Origin: Caldisericota bacterium
GTDB taxonomy: Bacteria > Caldisericota > JANLFM01
NCBI GenBank assembly: GCA_024655865.1
Contig: JANLFM010000013.1
Location: 1,730-38,544 of the forward strand
Reading direction: 5' to 3'
DNA length: 36,815 nucleotides
Shown here: in pieces, positions 29,596-36,815 of the stretch
How the letters are laid out: every line of letters begins with the position of its first letter
How positions within the stretch are numbered: the stretch's first letter is position 1
Translations under genes and position numbers: made by a program
Notes under the pieces: model-generated
Seen by the model: the letters and a program-made list of their open reading frames with translations, nothing else
Told to the model about the DNA's origin: nothing
The model's database searches: none

Positions 29596-30105
29596 TTAAG
29601 AAGTAGAGTTTGTCTTGGTGGGCTGCGTTGTCGGTACCTGGGAGGCCTGCGCGATCGATGAGCGCAGCTGACTCCGCGAGGCTTTCACTGTACTGAGCAT
29701 TTTCTCAATGTTGGCTTCCAGTTTGGCCAGGATCGCTTCGGCGTAAGCCTCAGCATCCCTTTTTAAGGTCCTGGCTTCTTCTAAGGCCCTTTGATATACC
29801 TCTCTGGCCTTTTCCTCAGCACGGCGCATGATTTCGTTTTCTTGCAGCATAGCTTGAGCTTTAGCGTTTGCTGATTGAATTATCCTGTCGGCTTCCTGCT
29901 GAGCCTCGTCTAACAGTCTCCTTTTTTCCTGAAGCACCCACTTTGCCTGAGAAAGCTCTTGAGGGAAGTTCTCCCGGATCTGGTCCAGCAGTTCCAGCAT
30001 CCGGTCCATGTTAATGGTAACGTTATGGGTAAAGGGGATTTTTTTACCTTGATCAATTAAAGCTTCAATTTCTTCAAGAATCTCTAAAGTGCCTATTTTT
30101 TTCAA
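29596..30105 (-). CDS. coiled-coil protein encoded after coaD (DivIVA/SepIVA- or ATP-synthase-B-like)
   Basis: A 169-residue soluble protein. Residues 1-45 contain LEILEEIEALIDQGKKIPFT and a short linker with MDRMLELLDQIR. Residues about 48-145 form one long charged coiled coil rich in alanine and glutamate (EAQQEADRIIQSANAKAQAM). The tail (155-169) is polar and Thr/Ser-rich. Similar small coiled-coil proteins directly after coaD are conserved in Firmicutes and relatives and are often mislabelled as ATP synthase B or V-ATPase H subunits; I recall a resemblance to DivIVA-like septal proteins but cannot prove it. The start is TTG 30103-30105, overlapping the coaD stop as TTGA. Confidence 0.75.
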   Translation of the reverse strand: MKKIGTLEILEEIEALIDQGKKIPFTHNVTINMDRMLELLDQIRENFPQELSQAKWVLQEKRRLLDEAQQEADRIIQSANAKAQAMLQENEIMRRAEEKAREVYQRALEEARTLKRDAEAYAEAILAKLEANIEKMLSTVKASRSQLRSSIAQASQVPTTQPTKTNSTS

Positions 30106-30590
30106 CCCCTTTCCTTAAACTTTGCTTTCAGCTTTTGCTCCACATATGGAGGAACAAAATCGGAAATTTTCCCCCCCATGGATGCTACCTCCTTAACCAT
30201 GCGAGAGCTTAAAAAGGAATAATGCGCCGAAGAGGCCAGAAAAATAGTCTCCACCTCTTCGTCCAGCTCATGATTGGTAAGGGCCATTTGAAGTTCGTAT
30301 TCATAATCTGAGAGTGCTCTTAAGCCCCGCACGATTACCCTCGCACTTACCTTTTTCATATAGGTTACAAGCAAGCCAGAAAAATAGTCAACTGTAACTC
30401 CAGGCCAGTCTTTAGTAACCTCTTTGAGCATTTCCACCCTCTCCTCCACGGGAAAAAGGAACTGCTTGGAGTGATTTTCCAACACAGCAACGACTACTTC
30501 ATCGAATAAACGGCGGGCCCGCTGGATGATATCCAGGTGGCCATAGGTAACCGGATCAAAGCTCCCAGGAACAACCGCTCTTGTCATCAT
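30102..30590 (-). CDS. coaD: phosphopantetheine adenylyltransferase
   Basis: CoaD adds AMP to 4'-phosphopantetheine, the penultimate step of CoA synthesis. Motifs are VVPGSFDPVTYGHLDII with the nucleotidyltransferase TxGH at 15-18, the VRGLRALSDYEYELQMA segment near 84, and SSRMVKE near 124. I start at ATG 30588-30590, which overlaps the rsmD stop as ATGA and follows GGAAAGGA, giving 162 residues, the normal length. An in-frame TTG at 30602 would add four unneeded residues. The rsmD-coaD order is near universal. Confidence 0.95.
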   Translation of the reverse strand: MMTRAVVPGSFDPVTYGHLDIIQRARRLFDEVVVAVLENHSKQFLFPVEERVEMLKEVTKDWPGVTVDYFSGLLVTYMKKVSARVIVRGLRALSDYEYELQMALTNHELDEEVETIFLASSAHYSFLSSRMVKEVASMGGKISDFVPPYVEQKLKAKFKERG

Positions 30591-31135
30591 ATTCCTTTCC
30601 AACGGAACAAGCTTAAAATCGTATCCCCGTACTGATACTTTTTAATTAGCTCGAAAGCCTCAATTAGGGAAACGTTCTCCCTCATTGAATGTTCCGCAAG
30701 GATTATAGCATCTTTTACCAAACACTCTCCACCTGCTAGTTCCTTTAAAGTCTCTGTAACTAACCCCTTTTCATAGGGCGGATCCAGAAAAACAATATCA
30801 AAAGCATAACCCTGGTTTTTCAAGCGCGTGATTGCCGATCGCACATCCTGGATAAGAACCAGACCACTTAAACCGGTTCTCTCCAGATTTTCTCGAATAA
30901 TCCGGGCGTTCTTGTGGGATTTTTCCACGAAAACGCAAAGTTTTGCCCCCCTACTCAAAGCCTCGATTCCTACACTGCCTGTACCTGCGAAGAGGTCGAG
31001 AAAGCTTGACTGGGGGATCTGCCGGGCCAATATGTTGAATATCGCTCCTTTCACCTTGGAGGTCGTGGGGCGAAGACCCTTCTTGGGGCGAAAGGAAAGC
31101 TTTCTGCCTTTAAAGTCACCTCCGTGTACTCGCAC
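30587..31135 (-). CDS. rsmD: 16S rRNA (guanine966-N2)-methyltransferase
   Basis: RsmD methylates G966 of 16S rRNA. In 182 residues it shows RVHGGDFKGRKL at the start, LRPTTSKVKGAIFNIL near 21-36, the SAM-binding motif LDLFAGTGSVGIEALSRGA near 46, and the catalytic FLDPPY near 115, typical of N2-guanine or N6-adenine methylases. The GTG start (31133-31135) immediately follows the recG stop, with GAGGTGGG as ribosome site. It is followed by coaD. Confidence 0.94.
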   Translation of the reverse strand: MRVHGGDFKGRKLSFRPKKGLRPTTSKVKGAIFNILARQIPQSSFLDLFAGTGSVGIEALSRGAKLCVFVEKSHKNARIIRENLERTGLSGLVLIQDVRSAITRLKNQGYAFDIVFLDPPYEKGLVTETLKELAGGECLVKDAIILAEHSMRENVSLIEAFELIKKYQYGDTILSLFRWKGI

Positions 31136-33229
31136 CTAACCCACCTCAGCAAACTGGGAATTGAAAGGGAATCGCTCCTCCATCATGGCACTAAGCAAAG
31201 GGAACTTCCGAAAAAGCCCCTGCCCTTCCTCCGCATAGAAAAAAGCCTGCTCCCGGCAATCTTCAAGGTATTTTTGGGTTTCCGGGGAAAAGAGATCGGT
31301 TACTTTTAGTTCCGGGGCTCCGTGTTGCTCCAAGCCAAAAAATTCCCCCGGACCCCTGATCTTCAGATCCTCTGCGGAAATTAAAAAACCATCGTTAGTC
31401 CGGACCATTACGTCCAGTCTCTTTAAGGCGTCTTCATTTTTGGGATCGGCAAGGAGTATACAGTAAGATTTATGGGATCCTCTACCTACTCGACCCCTTA
31501 ACTGGTGCAATTGGGCTAACCCGAACCGCTCCGCATTCCATATTACCATTACCGTAGCATTGGGGACATCGATTCCTACCTCAATGACAGAAGTAGAAAC
31601 CAAAACCTGAATCTGATTGTCCTTAAAGAGCCTCATAACCTCCTCTTTTTCCTGGTGAGACATTCGTCCATGGAGAAGGCCCAGGTGCAGATCAGGGAAA
31701 ACCTCCTTTTCCAGCCCCTCTTTAAGCTTTAAGGCAGCTTGAGCAGCAAGGTTTTCGTCCTCCTCGCTTCCGATTAAGGGGCAGACGATGTAAGCTTGCC
31801 TTCCCTTGGCAATCTCTCTGCGCACAAAGTTATAAACATCTTTCGCCCTGGAGGTATTGACCAGGTAAGTGGTGATGGGTTGCCTGCCTACGGGTAGGCC
31901 TCTGATAGTGGAAATATCAAAATCACCATAGATGGTAAGGGCAAGGCTTCGAGGAATAGGAGTAGCGGTAAGTACGAGAACATCCGGGCTTAACCCCTTT
32001 TCTTTTAGTATTTTCCTCTGCATCACGCCAAAGCGGTGTTGTTCATCAATTACAGCCAGACCAAGGCGCTTAAAGGAAACTTCTTCTTGAAGAAGTGCGT
32101 GCGTGCCCACCGCGATATCGATTTTCCCCTCCTTCAGGGCCCCTCGCATTTCTTCCCTCTGGTTTTTCCTCATTCCCGAAGTTATCAAGGCAAGGTTGAT
32201 TGAAAAATCCTTTAAAAGCTCCTCCAATACCATGAAATGTTGACCTGCCAGAATCTCCGTGGGAGCCATGAGGGCTGCCTGGTAGCCATTCTGAACCGCA
32301 ACCAGCATTGCATAACAGGCAATCACAGTTTTTCCGGAGCCTACCTCTCCCTGCAAAAGGCGGTTCATTGGTCGGGGAGAGCGCATATCCTTCTTAATCT
32401 CCTCGAGAGCCTGGGCCTGGCCCTCGGTAAGCTTGAAGGGCAAAGATTTTAAAAATTTTTCCGTTAAGGGACCTTCGGTTTTAAATGATATTCCGCCCTT
32501 AGTTTTTTTCTCTTTCCACCTAAGCGCGAATCCCAGCTGAAGGAGAAAAAGCTCCTCATAGATAAAGCGCTTGCGCGCTTCTTTTAAATAATCCTGGCTT
32601 TCCGGAAAATGCACTTGCGTAAGCGCCATATTTAAAGGCATCAAACCGAATTTGGCAAGAAAAGATGGGGGCAAAAACTCGGGTACCTTTGGGGCGTAGG
32701 CATCAATAATGTCTTTCATTTTTCTCCGAAAAGCCCTCTGGGTAAGGTTTCCAGAAAGAGGATAAATTGGGACAATTCTCCCGGTATGCAAAGGGTCCTT
32801 GTCCTCATCAAGTATTTCCCAATCCGGATTAGAAAATTGAATGGGACCAAACCGGCGGGAAACCCTTCCCGAGAAAATAACTTCCTGCCCGGATGCAAAC
32901 TGCTTCTTCAAAAAGGGTTGATTGAACCAGACCGCCTCGGCTCTTCCCCTTCCATCCGAGATAATTACCTTGAGGAGATGTAAACCAGGCCGTGGTTTCG
33001 TTTCCTGGACAGAGACCACCCTAGCTTTTACTGTGGCCACCTCGCCGTCCTTAAGAAAAGGGATTAAAGAAAATTGGGTTCTATCCTGGTAAGTTCGAGG
33101 GAAGTAATAGAGCAAATCTAAGCAGGTGTTAACTCCTGCTTTAGCCAGGGTTTTAGCTCTCGAAGGTCCGATTCCCTTAACATACTGGACGGGAGATTTT
33201 AGCTCTTGCCAGGAAAGGGTCTGATTCAC
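31136..33229 (-). CDS. recG: ATP-dependent DNA helicase RecG
   Basis: RecG regresses stalled replication forks and acts on branched DNA. The 697-residue product has the N-terminal wedge/OB region (VKGIGPSRAKTLAKAGV near residue 17, then an OB fold to about 175). The superfamily 2 helicase core has Walker A GEVGSGKT near 290, DEQHRFGVMQR near 393, LTATPIPRSLALTIYGD near 415, and motif VI QLRGRVGRG near 570. The length is typical. The GTG start (33227-33229) overlaps the fakA stop by one nucleotide. Confidence 0.96.
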   Translation of the reverse strand: MNQTLSWQELKSPVQYVKGIGPSRAKTLAKAGVNTCLDLLYYFPRTYQDRTQFSLIPFLKDGEVATVKARVVSVQETKPRPGLHLLKVIISDGRGRAEAVWFNQPFLKKQFASGQEVIFSGRVSRRFGPIQFSNPDWEILDEDKDPLHTGRIVPIYPLSGNLTQRAFRRKMKDIIDAYAPKVPEFLPPSFLAKFGLMPLNMALTQVHFPESQDYLKEARKRFIYEELFLLQLGFALRWKEKKTKGGISFKTEGPLTEKFLKSLPFKLTEGQAQALEEIKKDMRSPRPMNRLLQGEVGSGKTVIACYAMLVAVQNGYQAALMAPTEILAGQHFMVLEELLKDFSINLALITSGMRKNQREEMRGALKEGKIDIAVGTHALLQEEVSFKRLGLAVIDEQHRFGVMQRKILKEKGLSPDVLVLTATPIPRSLALTIYGDFDISTIRGLPVGRQPITTYLVNTSRAKDVYNFVRREIAKGRQAYIVCPLIGSEEDENLAAQAALKLKEGLEKEVFPDLHLGLLHGRMSHQEKEEVMRLFKDNQIQVLVSTSVIEVGIDVPNATVMVIWNAERFGLAQLHQLRGRVGRGSHKSYCILLADPKNEDALKRLDVMVRTNDGFLISAEDLKIRGPGEFFGLEQHGAPELKVTDLFSPETQKYLEDCREQAFFYAEEGQGLFRKFPLLSAMMEERFPFNSQFAEVG

Positions 33230-34821
33230 TATTCCAGGGAAATCACGTAATAGTAAAAGGGTTGGCCTCCGTACAGGAGGTCCACCTCCAAGCCAGGGTG
33301 GTTATTAAGGATTTCGTCGACCACTTCCTGGGCATCGTCCTCAAGGATCTCTTCCCCGCGGTAAAGGGTTAGCACAGTGGCCTCAGGTAATTGCTCCAGC
33401 ATTTTCTCTACCAGCTTCGAGCAAACCTCGTTCGGGTCGTTGCCCACTGCCACAAGCTCCTCGTTTACGAGGCCGATCAGCTCACCGGTTTGAAAGGAAA
33501 TCCCATTCAGGCTGCCTTCTCTCACGGCATATGTTACCTCACCACAGAGTACACTCTGGATAGCTTTTTCCATTGTCTGGAGGTTCTCGCTAAATGGTTT
33601 TCGGGGTTGAAATGCCAGACAAGCTGAGATACCCTGAGGTAAATTCCTGGTTGGGACAACTCCGATTTTCTTTTTGGCCAGCGCTTTTGCTTGAAGGGCT
33701 GTTCCGATCACGTTGGAGTTATTGGGAAGGATGATCACTTCCTCATGGGGGATAGAGTTTATGGCATCCAGAATCTCCCCGCAAGAAGGATTCATGGATT
33801 GCCCTCCTTTTATGATCTCCGAAGCGCCCAGGCTAGAGAAAATCTCTTCGAATCCTGGACCATAACAGACGGCCACCAAACCAATTCCCTCGGTCTGTTT
33901 TGGAGGAGTGGACCTTTTGAATTCCTCATATTGTTGTTGCATGTCCTCCAGGGTGAGCTTATCCAGGAAGCCGTGATAAGCAACCTTTTCCAGAACCTTG
34001 AAGGGGTCGTTCACATGAATGTGAACTTTGAGCAAGTCCTCCGATCCTACAACTAACAAGGAGTCGCCGAGAGGCTTAAGCTCCTCTTCGATTTTATCTC
34101 TTTTAAGATTTTGACCCCTGATTAGAAACTGGAGGTCGTAGCGAAACTCTAAGGATTCCTCTTTTTGGGTCTGCGCCTCTGCGGCTTTGGCCCTTTTTTC
34201 CAGAACCTCACCGGTTATTTGCGCTCTTGCTCCTTCTATGAGAAAAAGGAGCCCCTGCCCTCCGGCATCAACCACACCCGCTTCCTTGAGCACCGGTAGG
34301 AGATTGGGGGTATTGCTCAGGGCAACCCGAGCTGCTTCCTCCACCCTCCTGAAAAAAGCTCCCCAATCCAGATCCTGGGCTTGAGAGGCAGCCAGGCTGG
34401 CTTCCCGAGCTACAGTTAAAATTGTGCCCTCAACAGGCTTCATAACAGCCTGGTAGGCTGCCTTTACTGCCTCCTGAAAGGCGGTTGCCAGATCAGGTGG
34501 AAGAACTTTCTCCTTGCCGTCCAGTGAACGGCAGAGCCCGCGGAAAAGCTGAGAAAGAATTACGCCCGAGTTACCCCTTGCTCCCAAAAGAGAGCCCTTG
34601 ACTACGGCCTCGGTGAACTCCTTCATGGAAGAGGGTTTCCTCTGCTCCAGTTCTTCCAGCGTGGCCTTCAAGGTCAACTGCATGTTGGTTCCCGTGTCCC
34701 CGTCCGGAACTGGAAAAACGTTCAGAGCGTTCACGGTTTCAACGTTGTTTTCCAGATTATGGGAGGCGGCTTCTAAAAGCAAATATAGATCTCTAAAATC
34801 AAGCCCTCTCTGATCAGACAT
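33229..34821 (-). CDS. fakA: DAK-domain protein, fatty acid kinase FakA / YloV family
   Basis: FakA phosphorylates fatty acids bound to FakB for phospholipid synthesis in Firmicutes. The start is taken as ATG 34819-34821, overlapping the yloU stop (TAATG) with AGGA upstream; the in-frame GTG at 34854 lies inside yloU. The 530-residue protein has the N-terminal DhaL/DAK2 ATP-binding domain with VFPVPDGDTGTNM (aspartates 40 and 42 for Mg) and GARGNSGVILSQLFRG near 85. A middle region follows, then a C-terminal DegV-like domain. No fakB gene is in the window. The yloU-yloV-recG order matches Bacillus and Clostridia. Confidence 0.9.
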   Translation of the reverse strand: MSDQRGLDFRDLYLLLEAASHNLENNVETVNALNVFPVPDGDTGTNMQLTLKATLEELEQRKPSSMKEFTEAVVKGSLLGARGNSGVILSQLFRGLCRSLDGKEKVLPPDLATAFQEAVKAAYQAVMKPVEGTILTVAREASLAASQAQDLDWGAFFRRVEEAARVALSNTPNLLPVLKEAGVVDAGGQGLLFLIEGARAQITGEVLEKRAKAAEAQTQKEESLEFRYDLQFLIRGQNLKRDKIEEELKPLGDSLLVVGSEDLLKVHIHVNDPFKVLEKVAYHGFLDKLTLEDMQQQYEEFKRSTPPKQTEGIGLVAVCYGPGFEEIFSSLGASEIIKGGQSMNPSCGEILDAINSIPHEEVIILPNNSNVIGTALQAKALAKKKIGVVPTRNLPQGISACLAFQPRKPFSENLQTMEKAIQSVLCGEVTYAVREGSLNGISFQTGELIGLVNEELVAVGNDPNEVCSKLVEKMLEQLPEATVLTLYRGEEILEDDAQEVVDEILNNHPGLEVDLLYGGQPFYYYVISLE

Positions 34822-35174
34822 TATTCCTGGCTGTTCATATCCCTCACGTGACACACCACGACATCAAGGGTGAAATTATCAAAGTGGGTCATGGAGGAAA
34901 TGCGGTATTTTACCTGTTCTCTTATGTTTTCAATTACTTCTGAGATCCTGATCCCATAAAGAAGAATCACAAAAAGAGTAAGGTGAACGCCATCAGGATT
35001 GATCTTTACTTGCACTCCCTGAGTTACATTTTCTCTCCCTAGTAAGGCACCAATAAGCTCACCTGGAGTCTTCTTCGCCATGCCTACGACTCCGTAACAT
35101 TCGGTGCAGGCTATCCCGGCAATCTTTGCTAGGGCCTCACGCGTTAGGAATACTTTTCCAATTTCCTGTCCCAT
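34821..35174 (-). CDS. yloU: Asp23/Gls24 family protein YloU
   Basis: A 117-residue Asp23 (DUF322) protein: GKVFLTREALAKIAGIACTE at the start, VVGMAKKTPGELIGALLG, and VILLYGIRISEVIENIREQV near 69-88. It is the usual partner of FakA/YloV downstream and RpmB divergently; the function is unclear, possibly linked to the envelope. The ATG at 35172-35174 has no Shine-Dalgarno sequence. A promoter ends 9 nt upstream, so the mRNA probably begins within a few bases of the start codon. A paralogue lies at 8942-9265. Confidence 0.87.
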   Translation of the reverse strand: MGQEIGKVFLTREALAKIAGIACTECYGVVGMAKKTPGELIGALLGRENVTQGVQVKINPDGVHLTLFVILLYGIRISEVIENIREQVKYRISSMTHFDNFTLDVVVCHVRDMNSQE

Positions 35175-35183
35175 AACATGAAG

Positions 35184-35212
35184 ATTCTAACAAAGCATCC
35201 TCGTTTTGCCAA
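35184..35212 (-). promoter_or_regulatory. promoter for yloU-fakA-recG operon, nearly leaderless
   Basis: On the minus strand TTGGCA (35207-35212) and TAGAAT (35184-35189) are separated by 17 bp, close to consensus. Transcription would start near 35177, about 3 nt before the yloU ATG. The -35 box coincides with the -35 box of the divergent rpmB promoter. Confidence 0.65.
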
Positions 35213-35235
35213 CAGGCGGGCCTTTGTGCTATGCT
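35206..35235 (+). promoter_or_regulatory. promoter for rpmB
   Basis: TTGCCA at 35206-35211 and TATGCT at 35230-35235 have an 18-bp spacer and precede the rpmB start by about 32 nt. A GAGGAG ribosome site lies at 35254-35259. The -35 hexamer overlaps the reverse-strand -35 hexamer of yloU by five of six base pairs. Confidence 0.6.
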
Positions 35236-35267
35236 TTCAGAAAATTTGAAATTGAGGAGATTCATAT

Positions 35268-35456
35268 ATGGCAAAGTGCGCTGTCTGTGGCAAGGCTCGT
35301 GCTACAGGGTACAATGTGAGCCACTCTCACGTTCGCACGAAAAGAACCTGGAAGCCGAACCTGCAAAAAGTAAAAACAGTTTGGGAAGGTAAAGTGCAGG
35401 TGATTACTGTCTGCACCAAGTGCCTCAAAGCAGGAAAAGTCCAGAGAGTTATCTGA
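35268..35456 (+). CDS. rpmB: 50S ribosomal protein L28 (zinc-ribbon form)
   Basis: A 62-residue ribosomal protein. It keeps both cysteine pairs, C4/C7 (CAVC) and C49/C52 (CTKC), so it is the zinc-binding (C+) version. [18 protein letters not shown] is the conserved rRNA-binding core. It is divergent from yloU, as in Bacillus, and its last 8 nt overlap the end of the convergent thiN gene. Confidence 0.96.
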   Translation: MAKCAVCGKARATGYNVSHSHVRTKRTWKPNLQKVKTVWEGKVQVITVCTKCLKAGKVQRVI

Positions 35457-36099
35457 CTTCTTCATCAAGGAGGACCATGAACAGCGGCCCTCCTTCTTTT
35501 TTTATTTTCAGAAATTCACCTTCCAGATAGTTGGAAACTCCCAAACTACTTCCAGGGTCCAATTCTCCGTTTATTAAAGGATAACGAGCTCCGGATATAT
35601 TTAATTTAGTTACTCTTCCGAAGGGGATCAGGGAAAATGTCAGGCCCGGCCTGGCCTTGAGCTCGAAATCATCGGGAAGATAGAACACCCTCTCCCTGGC
35701 CCCCAATATGTAACCGGATACTCCCGCGCTATTTATCTTAAAAAGAAGCATGATGTTCGCCAGACTATGGTCCAGCCTTCTCCCCAGTCCTCCCACAATC
35801 ACGATCTCCCCGGCCCTAGAGTTTAAGGCATATTCCACCCCCAGCTCTGAGTCCGTTTTATCCTTTTCCCTGGGGAACTGATAAAATTTTTTAATATGTG
35901 GCCTGATCAAAGAAATGACGTTTTGGCCCACGGAGTCCAGATCCCCGATAAAGACATCAGGATAAAGACCGTTCTTCAGAAGGAGCTCAATCCCACTGTC
36001 ACACGCCAATAGGAATGAGTGGGGAACCAGTCCCTCAAAGCGAGAGTAAGGGACTGGTTCCCCACCGAGAAAGATCAGGAAGCGGCCTGTTGAGCCCAT
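35449..36099 (-). CDS. thiN: thiamine pyrophosphokinase
   Basis: ThiN transfers pyrophosphate from ATP to thiamine, making TPP. The 216-residue protein has the substrate motifs [17 protein letters not shown] near 33, VFIGDLDSV near 50, [13 protein letters not shown] near 80, and [14 protein letters not shown] near 102 in the catalytic domain. The C-terminal beta domain ends with [18 protein letters not shown] near 167, which forms part of the thiamine site. The ATG at 36097-36099 lies 25 nt inside thiT, so uptake and activation are coupled and both are under the TPP riboswitch. Confidence 0.93.
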   Translation of the reverse strand: MGSTGRFLIFLGGEPVPYSRFEGLVPHSFLLACDSGIELLLKNGLYPDVFIGDLDSVGQNVISLIRPHIKKFYQFPREKDKTDSELGVEYALNSRAGEIVIVGGLGRRLDHSLANIMLLFKINSAGVSGYILGARERVFYLPDDFELKARPGLTFSLIPFGRVTKLNISGARYPLINGELDPGSSLGVSNYLEGEFLKIKKEGGPLFMVLLDEEVR

Positions 36100-36686
36100 T
36101 TAAGGCGCGGCCAGACAAGGGACATTACGTAAACCGAAATTAGTATCTCCGGGACCATGTAACTGCTGTTGTAGGCAAGGGAGTAAAGCCAGGGATTCCA
36201 TCCTTCTGGGGCATAACTGGCGAAGAAAATTACACCTGAAAGGAAGTGCGCGAATAGCCTGCCCAAACCTCCAAGCGTGATAGAGAGGGCGTAGTTCCTT
36301 TTGAAGAGACCAGCTAAACCCAAAAGACCAAAGGCGATTGGATAGTCCAGAAAGAACTGAGCGGGGTGGTAAAAATATGGAGCAAGAAGGAAATCGTAAA
36401 GGCTGTAAATTATTCCGGCAAAAGCCCCCACAGCCCAACCCCTTTTTAGGGCCAGGTAAAAAATCGGCACCATTGAGGCCAGGGTAATGGAACCTCCTTG
36501 CGCCCAGATCCGGAAAGACGGGATTAATTGCTTGGAGATGAACTTAAGGGCGAAACATAGGGCAAGCATTATGCCGATTTCTACCCAGTCCCGAGTTTTG
36601 AGGCCTCTAATCTGGAAAAGGATTAGAATGAGCCCTAAAAGGAAGGCGGCCCCGAAGGAAATCCAACCAACTGTGCCTATTTCCAT
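36075..36686 (-). CDS. thiT: thiamine ECF transporter substrate-binding component ThiT
   Basis: ThiT is the membrane S-component that binds thiamine and works with the shared EcfAA'T energizing module (not in the window). The protein has about six hydrophobic helices, the block GGSITLASMVPIFYLALKRG in the middle, and YNSSYMVPEILISVYV near the end, typical of the family. I choose ATG 36684-36686 (203 residues) because AGGAGGT at 36693-36699 is 6 nt upstream. ATG 36690-36692 would be too close, and the longer frame from 36740 runs through the terminator hairpin. The TPP riboswitch upstream supports the substrate assignment. Confidence 0.92.
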   Translation of the reverse strand: MEIGTVGWISFGAAFLLGLILILFQIRGLKTRDWVEIGIMLALCFALKFISKQLIPSFRIWAQGGSITLASMVPIFYLALKRGWAVGAFAGIIYSLYDFLLAPYFYHPAQFFLDYPIAFGLLGLAGLFKRNYALSITLGGLGRLFAHFLSGVIFFASYAPEGWNPWLYSLAYNSSYMVPEILISVYVMSLVWPRLKWAQQAAS

Positions 36687-36705
36687 GCTCATACCTCCTT
36701 CAACG

Positions 36706-36729
36706 AAAAAAGCTCCCAGCATAGGAGCT
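36706..36729 (-). terminator. riboswitch-controlled intrinsic terminator before thiT
   Basis: On the minus strand AGCTCC (36724-36729) pairs with GGAGCT (36711-36716) around a 7-nt loop, followed by a run of six T residues (36706-36711, partly in the stem). It sits between the TPP aptamer and the thiT ribosome site, the position of an off-switch terminator. Confidence 0.8.
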
Positions 36730-36740
36730 CTTTCGTTCAT

Positions 36741-36815
36741 ATTTCCCTACGCTGGTATTACCCAGTTCAGGTTCGATGGGTTGGAGCCGGCACAAGCTCC
36801 TCTCAGCCCGAAGGG
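36741..36815 (-). promoter_or_regulatory. TPP riboswitch (THI element), 5' end cut by window edge
   Basis: The minus strand carries the conserved aptamer parts in order: CTGAGA (36801-36806), a variable P3a hairpin GGAGC/GCTCC, ACCC, GAACCTGA (36767-36774), the CTGGGTAATACCAG hairpin (36752-36765) and GTAGGGAA (36743-36750). The 5' strand of P1/P2 lies beyond the window. It controls thiT-thiN by transcription attenuation: with TPP bound the downstream terminator forms. Confidence 0.95.

Noticed and set aside
34822-34854. Extension of fakA to a GTG at 34854.
   Set aside because: It lies inside yloU; the ATG at 34821 gives the normal stop/start overlap and family N-terminus.
36687-36740. An upstream extension of thiT starting at ATG 36740.
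   Set aside because: It would encode the terminator hairpin of the riboswitch and lacks a ribosome site; the ATG at 36686 has an ideal AGGAGGT.

Overview
This is a densely packed bacterial chromosome segment: about 38 protein genes, one tRNA, a TPP riboswitch and one unexplained structured intergenic element. Most genes touch or overlap by 1-30 nt, and GTG or TTG starts are common. Gene order is Firmicutes-like: efp-asp23-nusB-ispA-dxs-nadK-recN; yebC-ruvCAB-spoIID-queA-tgt-secDF; relA-dtd; rpmB/yloU-fakA-recG-rsmD-coaD. However, several usual members are missing (xseA/xseB, tlyA, argR, yajC, recJ, apt). Together with a ferredoxin-dependent 2-oxoacid oxidoreductase and the phosphotransbutyrylase/butyrate kinase pair, this suggests an anaerobic, amino-acid- or acid-fermenting bacterium of Clostridia type or of a lineage with similar gene order (for example Atribacterota or Synergistota). 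The lineage cannot be settled from the sequence alone.

Layout. (1) 1-10929, minus strand: one long apparent operon reading leftward, pepQ-efp-asp23-nusB-acyP-ispA-dxs-nadK-recN-buk-ptb-P-loop NTPase-ferredoxin-vorB (cut by the window edge). Its downstream end is an energy module: 2-oxoacid -> acyl-CoA (Vor) -> acyl-phosphate (Ptb) -> acid + ATP (Buk). (2) 11005-18159, plus strand: yebC, ruvC, ruvA, ruvB, spoIID, queA, tgt and an HD hydrolase, from a good sigma-70-type promoter. (3) 18238-24700, plus strand: fused secDF, a CDF metal exporter with a tripled cytoplasmic domain, relA/spoT, dtd and tRNA-Ala(CGC). (4) 24782-29414, plus strand: class A PBP, asnS, hisS. (5) 29415-29595: convergent intergenic stretch that can fold into a long closed rod and resembles no RNA family I recognise. 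(6) 29596-35174, minus strand: yloU(asp23)-fakA-recG-rsmD-coaD-coiled-coil protein. (7) 35268-35456, plus strand: rpmB, divergent from yloU with -35 boxes that overlap. (8) 35449-36815, minus strand: thiamine salvage unit, TPP riboswitch-terminator-thiT-thiN.

The best leads are the structured element at 29424-29592, the nearly leaderless yloU transcript from a shared -35 box, the CDF transporter with three ferredoxin-like tail domains and a hairpin between its Shine-Dalgarno sequence and start codon, the dtd/tRNA-Ala adjacency, and the legible terminator/antiterminator switch of the TPP riboswitch. No mobile element, phage gene or CRISPR array was seen. No completely new multi-gene system is evident; most of the window is conserved housekeeping.
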